Shown: piece after piece, positions 50,649 through 59,433 of the stretch | Layout: every line of letters starts with the position of its first letter | How positions within the stretch are numbered: position 1 is the stretch's first letter | From: Gaiellasilicea sp963730405 | Lineage (GTDB): Bacteria > Actinomycetota > Thermoleophilia > Gaiellales > Gaiellaceae | Assembly (NCBI GenBank): GCA_963730405.1 | Contig: CAVSRW010000012.1 | Location: forward strand, 1-64,000 | DNA: 64,000 bases | Direction: 5' to 3' | Position numbers and translations under genes: made by a program | The notes under the pieces: generated by a model | Databases searched by the model: none | The model's input: only the letters and a program-made list of their open reading frames with translations | What the model was told of the DNA's origin: nothing

Positions 50649-51698
50649 ATGCTCGCGCGCTTCCGCCGTGATCGCGGACGGGCGAACGAGGAGTGCCGGA
50701 TCAGACGAATGACCCTCCGCAACATGGCCGGGACTGCGATCTCGCTTCTCACGCTGATCGCGGTCGTCTGGTGGGCGAAAGGCCAGGAACGGCCTCAGTT
50801 TCCGACCGAGTTGTCCGATTGGCTCGAACTCGCCATCGCCATCGTGACCTACGCGTTCGTCACTGCGATCCGCGGCTGGCGCTGGCACGCGATCCTGCGA
50901 CATGCGCGTATTGCGCATCGACTCGCTGACGCCGAGGGGCTCGTCGTGGTCGGATACATGGGAAACACGGTCCTGCCGGCGCGCGGCGGCGAGATCCTGC
51001 GGATGATCCTGATGGCTCAACGCTCCGACGCGAACAAGCGGGAGATCCTCGGCTCCATCGTGAGCGAGCGCCTGCTCGATGCCGTTGTGCTGCTCACCCT
51101 GTTCGCCGGGATGACCTTCGCCGGGGCCGGCCCGGCCGCGCTCGGCAACGAGCTTGCCGTTGCCTGCCTCGTCGTGGCGGTCGCCGTAGTCGCCGCCGCT
51201 TGGATCGTCCTGCGGATCAGGAGAAGCGGCCGTCTCGACAGGCTCGCCATCACGATCCGGCCGTTCCTTCGAGCGTCCCGTCCCCTCATGAGCCGGTTTG
51301 GGCTCTTCCTCCTCTTGGTCACGACGATCGTGTGGGCGCTTGAAGTCGTCGTTTTCTGGTTCGTCGCGCAGGCGGTCAACATCGAGGTCACGTTCGTCGA
51401 GGGCATGTTCATGGTCGTGCTGACCAGCTTCGTCATGTCGATTCCCGCTGCTCCCGGCTACGTGGGAACGTTCGACGCGGCGCTGCTGTTCGGTCTGAGT
51501 GGCTACGGCGTCGACGGGGGTCAGGCGCTTGCCTTCACCCTCCTTTGGCGGTTCGTGCTCTTCGTGCCGATCACGATCGCGGGTCTCATCCTCATGTTCG
51601 TTCGTTACGGCGGCTTCCCCTCGCGCGGCACCACCGTTACAGCCGACGCCACTCCAGCGGAGTCATCGCATCCGATGAGTACGATCTCGCCTCGATGA
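50649..51698 (+). CDS. Flippase-like UPF0104/LPG synthase TM-domain protein
   Basis: The 349-residue protein (or 329 if the ATG at 50709 is used, which removes an Arg-rich lead) has about eight membrane helices and the motifs VVGYMGNTVLPARGGEILRM near residue 100 and SIPAAPGYVGTFDAALLFGL near 265. These are family hallmarks of UPF0104/YbhN proteins, related to the membrane part of aminoacyl-phosphatidylglycerol synthases. It may translocate a lipid-linked sugar. It is the first gene of the less GC-rich segment and is coupled to the epimerase by ATGA. Confidence 0.8.
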   Translation: MLARFRRDRGRANEECRIRRMTLRNMAGTAISLLTLIAVVWWAKGQERPQFPTELSDWLELAIAIVTYAFVTAIRGWRWHAILRHARIAHRLADAEGLVVVGYMGNTVLPARGGEILRMILMAQRSDANKREILGSIVSERLLDAVVLLTLFAGMTFAGAGPAALGNELAVACLVVAVAVVAAAWIVLRIRRSGRLDRLAITIRPFLRASRPLMSRFGLFLLLVTTIVWALEVVVFWFVAQAVNIEVTFVEGMFMVVLTSFVMSIPAAPGYVGTFDAALLFGLSGYGVDGGQALAFTLLWRFVLFVPITIAGLILMFVRYGGFPSRGTTVTADATPAESSHPMSTISPR

Positions 51699-52763
51699 GG
51701 GTGCTCGTCACCGGCGGCGCCGGATTTGTCGGTGCGAACCTCGCCCTCGGGCTTCTCGCGCGGCACGAGGGATGGCAAGTAGTGGCGTTCGACAACCTGC
51801 ACCGACGAGGGTCGGAGCTGAATGTGTCCCGGCTTCGCCGCGCCGCCGTCGAGTTCATCCATGGCGACGTCCGCGACGTCGAGGACGTGATGGGTGTCGG
51901 CGCCGTCGACGCGGTCGTCGAGTGCTCTGCGGAGCCGTCGGTGCTCGCCGGGGTCGAGGGGGGCGTCGATCGGTTGATCAGAACGAATCTGTTCGGCGCG
52001 CTACAACTGCCTCGAGCTCTGCCGACGCCATGACGCTCAGCTCCTCTTCCTCTCCACGAGCCGTGTCTACCCCGTCGCGGCGCTGACGTCCCTCGCTCTC
52101 GTCGAAAGCGAGGCGCGATTCGATCTGGCCGATGAGCAAGTGATACCGGGCGCCTCGAGTCGAGGAATCTCGGAAGCATTTCCGCTGGACGGTGCCCGAA
52201 CGCTCTACGGGGCGACGAAGCTGGCGGCCGAGCACCTGATCGCCGAGTACGTCGAATCATTCGGCATGCCCGCCGTCGTCGACCGCTGCGGGGTGATCGC
52301 GGGGCCGTGGCAGATGGGCAAGGTCGACCAAGGAGTCTTCGCGTACTGGCTCCTCGCGCATCACTTCGGCCAACAGCTGGCCTACATCGGCTTCGGCGGT
52401 GCGGGCAAGCAGGTGCGGGATCTGCTCCACGTCGACGACCTGCTCGAGCTCGTCGACCTGCAGCTCGCCGAGCCGGAACGCTGGCGCGGAGTCGTCGCGA
52501 ACGTCGGCGGCGGTGCCGAGTGCTCGCTGTCGCTGCTCGAACTGACGTCGCTGTGCCGGGACATCACCGGAAAGGTCGTTCCAGTCGAGGCTTCCACGGC
52601 GTCGCGTCCCGGAGACATTCCCGTCTACGTCTCGGATTGCACGCGGCTCCTGGAGCTGACGGAGTGGCGACCGTCCGCGGACGCGAGGGCCATACTTGCC
52701 GACACGTACGAATGGATCGTCGCAAACGAGCAGGCGCTGCGTGACGCGTTGAGGATTGCCTGA
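51695..52763 (+). pseudogene. CDP-paratose/tyvelose 2-epimerase-like SDR, frame broken once
   Basis: The start RVLVTGGAGFVGANLALGLL and FDNLHRRGSELNVSRLRRAA are close to CDP-paratose 2-epimerases (RfbE/Tyv). After one extra base near 51999 the sequence continues as NCLELCRRHDAQLLFLSTSR, YGATKLAAEHLIAEY with Tyr and Lys, and QVRDLLHVDDLLELVDLQ. Repaired length is about 355 residues. It acts on a nucleotide-linked deoxysugar in the cytoplasm. It is coupled to the UPF0104 gene and followed at 13 bases by a related enzyme, so both probably serve one dideoxysugar-type pathway; the exact reaction is inferred from family. Confidence 0.75.
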
Positions 52764-52775
52764 GATGGGAGCGGG

Positions 52776-53849
52776 ATGCCAACCGCAATTGTGACCGGGT
52801 CCGGGGGCTTGATCGGTTCCGAAACGGTGTCGTACTTCGTCGAAGCCGGCTACGACGTGATCGGGTTCGAGAACGACATGCGGGCCCAGTTCTTCGGCCC
52901 GACGGCGTCGACCTCCCAGCAGACGGCGCAGCTCGCGGCCAAGTACGCGGATGCGTTCGAGTCACTCGCGATCGACATCCGTGACTTCGAGGCTGTCAGC
53001 AGGGTCTTCGCGTCACGCCGGCGGGACCTCAGTCTCGTTGTTCACACCGCAGCGCAGCCGTCCCATGACTGGGCGGCATCCGACCCGTTGACGGACTTCA
53101 CGGTGAACGCAAACGGCACCATCAACCTGCTCGAGGCGACGCGACTCCACAAGCCCGACGCGACCTTCATCTTCACGTCGACGAACAAGGTGTACGGCGA
53201 CCGTCCGAACCGCCTTCCGCTCGAAGAGCACCCGACGCGACTGGAGCTTCCTACCGGCCACGAGTACTTCGACGGCATCCCGGTCACGATGTCCATCGAT
53301 CACTGCCTCCACTCGCTCTTCGGAGCCTCGAAGGCAGCGGCCGACCTAATCGTCCAGGAGTACGGACGATACTTCGACATGCCGACTGTGACCTTCCGAG
53401 GCGGATGCCTCACCGGCCCGAACCATGCCGGCGCAAGATTGCACGGCTTCCTGTCGTACCTCATGCGCTGCACGGTGACCGGGGACCCCTACACGGTCTA
53501 CGGCTACGCCGGGAAGCAGGTGCGCGACAACATCCACAGCGCCGATCTCGTGCGCGCCTTCGCTGCGTTTCACGCACGGCCTCGTCCCGGCGCCGTCTAC
53601 AACATCGGCGGGGGCCGCGGGAGCAACTGCTCGATGCTGGAGGCGATCACGCTGTGCGAGCAGATCGCGGGTCGCGAGCTCAACTGGGAGCTCGGGCCCG
53701 AACCGCGCATCGGCGATCACCGCTGGTGGATCAGCGATCTCGGCGCCTTCAAGGAGGACTATCCGGGATGGGACGTTCGTCTCGGGATCGAGGACATCCT
53801 TCGCGAGATCTATGAGCAGAACGTCGAGGTTTGGTCCGCCGCCGCGTAG
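52776..53849 (+). CDS. CDP-tyvelose/paratose epimerase-like SDR
   Basis: The 357-residue extended SDR has VTGSGGLIGSETVSYFVEAG, HTAAQPSHDWAASDPLTDFT, NANGTINLLEAT, FIFTSTNKVYGDRPNRLPLE, HSLFGASKAAADLIVQEYGR and FRGGCLTGPNHAGARLHGFL, all typical of the NAD-dependent CDP-tyvelose-epimerase-like group. In FGASK the usual catalytic Tyr of Y-x3-K appears replaced by Phe, a known feature to check in this subgroup. It probably rearranges a CDP- or NDP-deoxysugar. It lies between its relative and a GT2 gene in one plus-strand operon. Confidence 0.8.
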   Translation: MPTAIVTGSGGLIGSETVSYFVEAGYDVIGFENDMRAQFFGPTASTSQQTAQLAAKYADAFESLAIDIRDFEAVSRVFASRRRDLSLVVHTAAQPSHDWAASDPLTDFTVNANGTINLLEATRLHKPDATFIFTSTNKVYGDRPNRLPLEEHPTRLELPTGHEYFDGIPVTMSIDHCLHSLFGASKAAADLIVQEYGRYFDMPTVTFRGGCLTGPNHAGARLHGFLSYLMRCTVTGDPYTVYGYAGKQVRDNIHSADLVRAFAAFHARPRPGAVYNIGGGRGSNCSMLEAITLCEQIAGRELNWELGPEPRIGDHRWWISDLGAFKEDYPGWDVRLGIEDILREIYEQNVEVWSAAA

Positions 53850-54649
53850 ATGAAGCTCTCGATTGTCATCCCCGCCCACAATGAGGCCGGGTCGGTGGGA
53901 GCGACAGTCGAGTCGCTCGCGGGCGGTTGGACGCCGAGGAGATCGACTACGAGGTGGTCGTCGTCGACGACGCCAGCACGGACGGCACGGGTGACGTCGT
54001 ACGCTCGCTCGCGCGCGACAACCCACGGATCAGGTGCCTCCGATCGGAGAACCCACCCGGGTTCGGCTTCGCAATCCGGGCCGGCCTCGACGCTTTCGTG
54101 GGCGATGCCGTCGTCATCGTCATGGCCGACGGGTCGGACAGTCCGGATGACGTCGTCGCCTACTACGGCGTACTTGCCGACGGCTACGAGTGCGCCTTCG
54201 GCTCTCGGTTCGTGCGGGGCGCCCGCGTCGTCGGTTACCCGACGTTCAAGCTGACCCTGAATCGGATCGTCAACTTCGGCATCCGAGTTCTGTTCCGGCA
54301 CGGCTACAACGACACGACGAATGCCTTCAAGGCCTATCGGCGGGAGGTCATCGAGACGACCCAGCCGCTGCTCTCGAATCACTTCAACCTCACGGTCGAG
54401 TTGCCCTTGAAGGCGCTCGTCCGGGGCCACAGCTACAAGGTGATCCCGATCTCGTGGACGAACCGCAGAGCGGGCGAGTCGAAGCTGAGGCTGCAGGAAA
54501 TGGGCAGCCGCTACCTCTTCATCGTCCTTTACGTGTTCCTCGAGCGGCACCTCGGCCGCGGCGACTATCACCGTCAGGCGCCACGACAGGGTCAGAACAG
54601 TCGGCGTCCGCTGCGACCATCGGGCGACAAGATTCAGCCGCCGCGATGA
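53850..54649 (+). pseudogene. GT2 glycosyltransferase (DPM1-like), frame broken once
   Basis: LSIVIPAHNEAGSVGATVES opens the protein; one missing base near 53925 separates it from DYEVVVVDDASTDGTGDVV, ADGSDSPDDVV, NDTTNAFKAYRREVIETTQP and WTNRRAGESKLRLQEMGSR, all standard in dolichol-phosphate-mannose-synthase-like GT2 enzymes. No C-terminal membrane helices are present. It would transfer a sugar to polyprenyl phosphate. ATGA coupling leads to the methyltransferase. Confidence 0.8.
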
Positions 54650-55305
54650 GCAGAGAAGACATCGACGAGATCTACGCCCAGCGCTTCGACGACGCGGAGG
54701 CGGCAGCCAAGGACGCCATCTGGCAGGAGATCACTCGCTACCTACAGCGATTTGTGCCGCACGACGCGACGGTGCTGGACATAGCCTGCGATCGCGGCGA
54801 CTTCATCCGCAACATCGGGGCTGGGGAGAAGTGGGCTTCGGACATGCGCAACGTTCGCCCGTTGCTCCCGAACGAGATCAGGTTCGTTCAGGCAAACGGG
54901 CTAGACCTTGCCGACCACGTTCCGGAGCATCACTTCGATGTTGTCTTCATGAGCAACTACCTCGAGCACCTTCCCGCCAGCGGCGACGTCATCACTCAGT
55001 TCCGCGTCGCGCACCGGCTGCTCAAGCCGAGCGGGAGGGTGATCGTGCTTCAGCCCAACATCCGGTTCGTCGGGGCAGGATACTGGGACTTCATCGACCA
55101 CTCGGTTGCGCTCACGGAGCGGAGCCTCGTTGAAGCTGCCGAACTCGCAGGCTTTCACACCGATGGGTTGATCAAGCGCTTCCTTCCCTATACGACAAAG
55201 AGTCGCTTGCCGCAGTCCGCGGCCATTGTCCGTGCGTATCTCGCGTTTCCTCCGGCGTGGCGTCTGTTTGGTAAGCAGACGCTCTACATCGGACGGCGCT
55301 CGTGA
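54646..55305 (+). CDS. Class I SAM-dependent methyltransferase
   Basis: The 219-residue protein has the SAM-binding motif TVLDIACDRGDFIRNI near residue 42, FDVVFMSNYLEHL near 100 (post-II) and LLKPSGRVIVLQP near 125. It likely methylates a sugar or lipid-linked glycan in the cytoplasm, as is common in surface-polysaccharide loci; acceptor unknown. ATG start in an ATGA overlap with the GT2 gene, and GTGA coupling to the following membrane protein. Confidence 0.8.
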   Translation: MSREDIDEIYAQRFDDAEAAAKDAIWQEITRYLQRFVPHDATVLDIACDRGDFIRNIGAGEKWASDMRNVRPLLPNEIRFVQANGLDLADHVPEHHFDVVFMSNYLEHLPASGDVITQFRVAHRLLKPSGRVIVLQPNIRFVGAGYWDFIDHSVALTERSLVEAAELAGFHTDGLIKRFLPYTTKSRLPQSAAIVRAYLAFPPAWRLFGKQTLYIGRRS

Positions 55306-57227
55306 AGAGTGGAGATCCACTCGCTGACAAGGTAGTAAGCCGAAACCGCGTCGCATCGGACAGCATGACTCAGATCACAGATCACGACGTCGGCGGAGGC
55401 TCTTTCAGCAGTCTCGACCGGAAGTCGGCAGTCGCCCTGGCGCTGCTAGCTATCTGCGCGTGGCCGACCTGGTCGTTGATCCCATCGCTCGGACTCGACG
55501 GCGGATGGCCAACCGGGCTTCAGATGGCTCAAGCCGATGGGCTCGAGTGGGGCCGAGAGATTGTCTACACGTACGGACCTCTGGGCTTCCTCGCGGTCCC
55601 TCAGGTATGGAACGCCGCGAGCCTCGTGGTCGGGATCATGTACGCGGGCACGGCGGTGCTACTGATCACGTTCGTTCCATACTGGATTCTCAGCCGAGAA
55701 CTACCACGTGCCGTCGCATTTGCCATCGCTGTCGCGATCGCGCTGACTGTGCCCACGTCGTTGTTTCTCCCCGAGATCCTCTCACTCGGTGCATTTCTCC
55801 TCGCACTCGCTGTCTTCCAGGAGAGCAGAAACGTCCACCTGCCTGCGCTCTCCTGCTTCTTGGGAGCGATTGCCGGCATTCAGATTCTTGTGAAGCCGCC
55901 AAGTGCCGTTATTGCGGTGCTGGCGTGCGTTCTCATTGTCGCCGCGCAACGGCCGGGGCTAGGCGCGCGTCTAGGTGCTGCGCTAGCCGGCATAGTGATC
56001 GTCTCTCTCGGAGGATGGTTCGTTTCGGAGCATTCGTTCGACGATCTACCTCGGTGGGTTGCTTCGGTTGTCGATCTCGTGCGCGGCTACACAGAAGCCA
56101 TGTTCGTCGAACCGGTCGAACGGACCTACGAGTACCTTGCCGCGGCGATAATTCTCGCGAGCCTCATCGCGTATGTTCGCCGTTTCGCGGTGCGCACTTC
56201 GTTTCGAGCTACCGCCATCTTGATTGGGGTCAGCTCGATCGCACTATGGGTGACCGCGAAAGAGGCGTTCGTTCGTCATGATGCTCATGGCGCGCTCTTC
56301 TTCTTCACAGTCGCCGTGCTCGCCGTTGGCGTGCGCACGGTCCGCCCAATCCCTGTGCCCCAGCTTGGGGCGCTCGTCGCAAGTAGCCTTGTACTCGCCA
56401 CTCTCGTGGCTGGGTCGTCATTGCCAGGCGAGCTCGATGCAGGACCCTCGATCCGGTCGTTCCTCAGCCAGGTCACATACGCCGTTCTTCCCGGACGCCG
56501 CGAAGCAGCAACGCTGGCGGCGAAAGAGCAGCTACAAGCGGCGTATGGGCTTCCCGGCGCGGTGCTGGCCGTGATCTCGCGCGGGACTGTGCACGTGGAT
56601 CCCCACGAGACGACCGCCGCTTGGGCGTTCGGCCTGCAGTGGAAGCCAGTGCCTGCATTCCAACGGTATGTCGCATACACGGCTCGCTCAGATCGTGAGA
56701 ACGCACGGGCACTGATGAGTAAGCGGACGGCACCAGATCGCATCCTGCGACACGAAGCTCAGGGTCTCGACGGCAGGAATGTTCTGTGGGACTCGCCGCG
56801 CTACATGCTTCAACTCGTCTGCCTCTATCGGCAGACTGTCGCGACGCCAACTTGGCAGGTGCTCGAACGCCCGGGAGCGCCTCGGTGTGGAACGGTCCGT
56901 CTTGGTCCGACGATTCGCTTCAGCGCAGGGGAGACATTTCCCGTTCTCCGTGGCACAGCACGAGAGCTTGTCGTCGTCTGGCTTCAGTTCGACGAATCGA
57001 TCGTCGACCGGATCCGAAGCACACTCTTCAAGCCCGGCTCGCCGATCCTTGTCACAGCGGGGGCCAGTGAGTTCCGAATCGCGACCGCGGAGGTCGGAGG
57101 ACCGCTGCTTCTTCGAATCCCGGATGCCGTAGGTTGGGCGAGGCAGTTCGGCGGAGGACTCGATTACGACGCCCTCCGGATCAATCGGAACGGAAGAGCG
57201 ACATTCGCGGTCGTACCGTTGACCTGA
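55302..57227 (+). CDS. Polytopic membrane protein of unknown function
   Basis: The 641-residue protein has about eleven membrane helices in the first 390 residues and a C-terminal soluble domain of about 230 residues. The first periplasmic loop has DGGWPTGLQMAQADGLEWGR and then VYTYGPLGFLAVPQVWN, reminiscent of GT-C-like membrane enzymes of surface-glycan clusters. Function cannot be assigned. Codon use is noticeably less GC-biased than before 50.6 kb. GTG start coupled to the methyltransferase. Confidence 0.65.
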   Translation: MKSGDPLADKVVSRNRVASDSMTQITDHDVGGGSFSSLDRKSAVALALLAICAWPTWSLIPSLGLDGGWPTGLQMAQADGLEWGREIVYTYGPLGFLAVPQVWNAASLVVGIMYAGTAVLLITFVPYWILSRELPRAVAFAIAVAIALTVPTSLFLPEILSLGAFLLALAVFQESRNVHLPALSCFLGAIAGIQILVKPPSAVIAVLACVLIVAAQRPGLGARLGAALAGIVIVSLGGWFVSEHSFDDLPRWVASVVDLVRGYTEAMFVEPVERTYEYLAAAIILASLIAYVRRFAVRTSFRATAILIGVSSIALWVTAKEAFVRHDAHGALFFFTVAVLAVGVRTVRPIPVPQLGALVASSLVLATLVAGSSLPGELDAGPSIRSFLSQVTYAVLPGRREAATLAAKEQLQAAYGLPGAVLAVISRGTVHVDPHETTAAWAFGLQWKPVPAFQRYVAYTARSDRENARALMSKRTAPDRILRHEAQGLDGRNVLWDSPRYMLQLVCLYRQTVATPTWQVLERPGAPRCGTVRLGPTIRFSAGETFPVLRGTARELVVVWLQFDESIVDRIRSTLFKPGSPILVTAGASEFRIATAEVGGPLLLRIPDAVGWARQFGGGLDYDALRINRNGRATFAVVPLT

Positions 57228-57265
57228 CGCCTTTGATGTTGGTGTCGTATGTGTGATCGCTCGTC

Positions 57266-58567
57266 GTGAAGACGCTTCGCGTATCGTCGCTCGTTTCCGC
57301 GCGGGCCCGGAACATTGTCGTGTCCCTGACCTTCGTGGGCGGCTGCACAGTCCTCGGACTGGGAAGGCAGTCCGGCGTGCCCTCATGGCAGAGCCTCTGG
57401 GCAGAGGACGGCCAGCTCTTCCTTTCGGACGCGATCAACAGGACTTTTGTTCCGACGATATTCGACTCGTACAACGGGTACATGCACCTCGTTCCTCGGC
57501 TCGCCGCCGGATTCGTATCGCTGTTCGATCTCGTGCATGCCGCATGGCTCACAGCATTCATCGCAGCGCTCATCGTCGCTCTCATCGCACTGTTTGTCCT
57601 CGATGCGAGCCGATTCGCGCTCAGGCACGGGGTGCTTCGCTTTGGCTTGGCCGGCGCTATCGTGCTTGTCCCGGCCGGAGGGTCTGAAACAACGGCCAAC
57701 CTTGCGAATATCCACTGGTATCTCATCTTTGGGTGCTTCTGGGCGTTCGTCTCGACCGACACCGACCTTGGACGACTCTCCGCACGCTCAACACTCGCCC
57801 TCGTAGCTCCGCTCTCCAGTCCGCTGGCAGCCTTGCTTCTACCGGTCGCGTTCTGGACCGGTTCACGAAGAGTGAAGCGGGAATTCGTACCCTTGTCGTT
57901 GTTCGGTCTCGGGCTGAGCGTTCAGGGGATCGTCGCCCTGTCTGCCTCGTCCGATAGCTTGTCCACGAACTCGAGAGTCTTCGATCCGACCGCTTTTGCG
58001 GCGTTGTTCGGGACCCGCGTCGCAGGCTCATTCTTGATCGGAGACCGCTTCCTGGATCTCGCGTGGCGTAGCCTCGGCGCGATCTTCACCTATGGGTCGG
58101 TCCTCGTGCTCGCGTGCATCATGGCGCTTGCGGTACGGCGTTTGGATCGCGTCAGGCAACGACTCGCGCTGATGTGCATCGGTGAAGGGCTCGCTTTCTT
58201 TGCAGTCCCACTGATCGTGCGTGGGACGGCCCCCATGTGGCCGCCGGTCGGCCACGTCAGTCTCGGGGCCAGCAGGTACTTTGTGCTTCCGATCTTGTTT
58301 CTACTGAGCGCTCTGGCGATCGGTCTCGACGCTCGGTTGGATGTCTCGGCGAAGGGCCTGCTTTTCGGCTGGTGGACAATACCGGCGGTATGGTTCAGCG
58401 CGATCTTGCTTCTGAACTATTCGCTTCCGAACGGGCGCAGCCTCGGTCCAGACTGGGCGACGAGTTTGCGCGCAGCAGAACGAACCTGCGTGGCGACTAC
58501 TGCCGGCTACGTCAGTGTCCCCATCGCACCTGGCAACCCTTGGTCCGTCCGCATCCCCTGTCCATGA
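57266..58567 (+). CDS. Polytopic membrane protein of unknown function
   Basis: The 433-residue protein has about eleven membrane helices and a first loop WAEDGQLFLSDAINRTFVPT followed by YNGYMHLVPRLAAGFVS, where Glu-Asp after the first helix resembles the acidic loop of GT-C glycosyltransferases. Conserved helices follow with ANLANIHWYLIFGCFWAF. I cannot assign a reaction. GTG 57266 is used; no clear ribosome binding site. It stands 38 bases after the previous gene, probably the same transcript. Confidence 0.65.
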   Translation: MKTLRVSSLVSARARNIVVSLTFVGGCTVLGLGRQSGVPSWQSLWAEDGQLFLSDAINRTFVPTIFDSYNGYMHLVPRLAAGFVSLFDLVHAAWLTAFIAALIVALIALFVLDASRFALRHGVLRFGLAGAIVLVPAGGSETTANLANIHWYLIFGCFWAFVSTDTDLGRLSARSTLALVAPLSSPLAALLLPVAFWTGSRRVKREFVPLSLFGLGLSVQGIVALSASSDSLSTNSRVFDPTAFAALFGTRVAGSFLIGDRFLDLAWRSLGAIFTYGSVLVLACIMALAVRRLDRVRQRLALMCIGEGLAFFAVPLIVRGTAPMWPPVGHVSLGASRYFVLPILFLLSALAIGLDARLDVSAKGLLFGWWTIPAVWFSAILLLNYSLPNGRSLGPDWATSLRAAERTCVATTAGYVSVPIAPGNPWSVRIPCP

Positions 58568-58614
58568 CTGCGGAGTGACGCAGGATACTGGAACAATGAG
58601 AGCGCTTCCTGGCC

Positions 58615-59412
58615 GTGACGAGGAGTGTCCCGCAACCTCTCTGGGAGTGCGGAGTCATCGCTGAGACGAACGCCGGCTACTGCGCCATCTGCATGAAGGA
58701 GGCGACTTTCGTCGTCGAGGGGCCGTGGCTGCGCGATCAGTACAAGTGCCGAGGGTGCCATACGATTCCGCGCCAGCGCGCCGTGATCGAAGTGCTCAAT
58801 CTCGTACGGCCGGAATGGCGAACCCTCCTGATCCATGAGAGTTCGCCTTCACTGTGGTTCCTTCGGGACCAATGCCGGGGCTATTCGTTCTCGTACTTCT
58901 TCGAGGATGTGCCTCGCGGCGCTCACAAGGACGGCATCCGGAGCGAGGACCTCGAAGACCTGACATTTCCGGACGAGACGTTCGACATCTTCATCACGCA
59001 GGATGTCTTGGAGCACGTCTTTCGCCCCGACCGGGTCTTGCGTGAGATCTCGCGCGTGCTCAAGCAGGATGGCATACACATCTTTACGACGCCGAAGCAC
59101 AAGTCGCTCGAGTCAAGCTATGCGCGCGCAGTCATGACGGAAACAGGGGTCACGCACGTCCATGAGCCGACATACCACGGCAACCCGGTCTCCTCCGACG
59201 GCAGCCTCGTGACGTGGGACTATGGTGCAGATCTGGACGACCTGCTTCAGGAGTGGTCCGGCTATGCCACGAGCAACTTCATCCTCAGAGATCGAAGGAA
59301 GGGCATCGACGGCGAGCATCTCGAAGTGTTCGTCACCGTGAAAGACGCGGCCAACATCGTGCCTCTGCCTGTGCCCCGCGGGCCGTTCGGTCGTTGGCGC
59401 CACCGACCCTGA
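58615..59412 (+). CDS. SAM-dependent methyltransferase with N-terminal zinc-finger-like motif
   Basis: The 265-residue protein starts with a four-Cys motif, YCAICMKEATF and QYKCRGCHT (residues about 22-48), then a class I methyltransferase domain: FPDETFDIFITQDVLEHVFR near residue 118 and LREISRVLKQDGIHIFTTP near 141. Zinc-finger-plus-methyltransferase proteins occur in glycan loci and usually modify sugars. Start uncertain (GTG 58615). It ends 22 bases before the convergent WbsX gene. Confidence 0.75.
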   Translation: MTRSVPQPLWECGVIAETNAGYCAICMKEATFVVEGPWLRDQYKCRGCHTIPRQRAVIEVLNLVRPEWRTLLIHESSPSLWFLRDQCRGYSFSYFFEDVPRGAHKDGIRSEDLEDLTFPDETFDIFITQDVLEHVFRPDRVLREISRVLKQDGIHIFTTPKHKSLESSYARAVMTETGVTHVHEPTYHGNPVSSDGSLVTWDYGADLDDLLQEWSGYATSNFILRDRRKGIDGEHLEVFVTVKDAANIVPLPVPRGPFGRWRHRP

Positions 59413-59433
59413 TGCAGACCGACGTCGTCCCGT

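Noticed and set aside
50649..50652. TATGCT at 50647 as a -10 for the UPF0104 gene
   Set aside because: No acceptable -35 at 16-18 bases and it overlaps the upstream ATG candidate; not enough for a promoter call.
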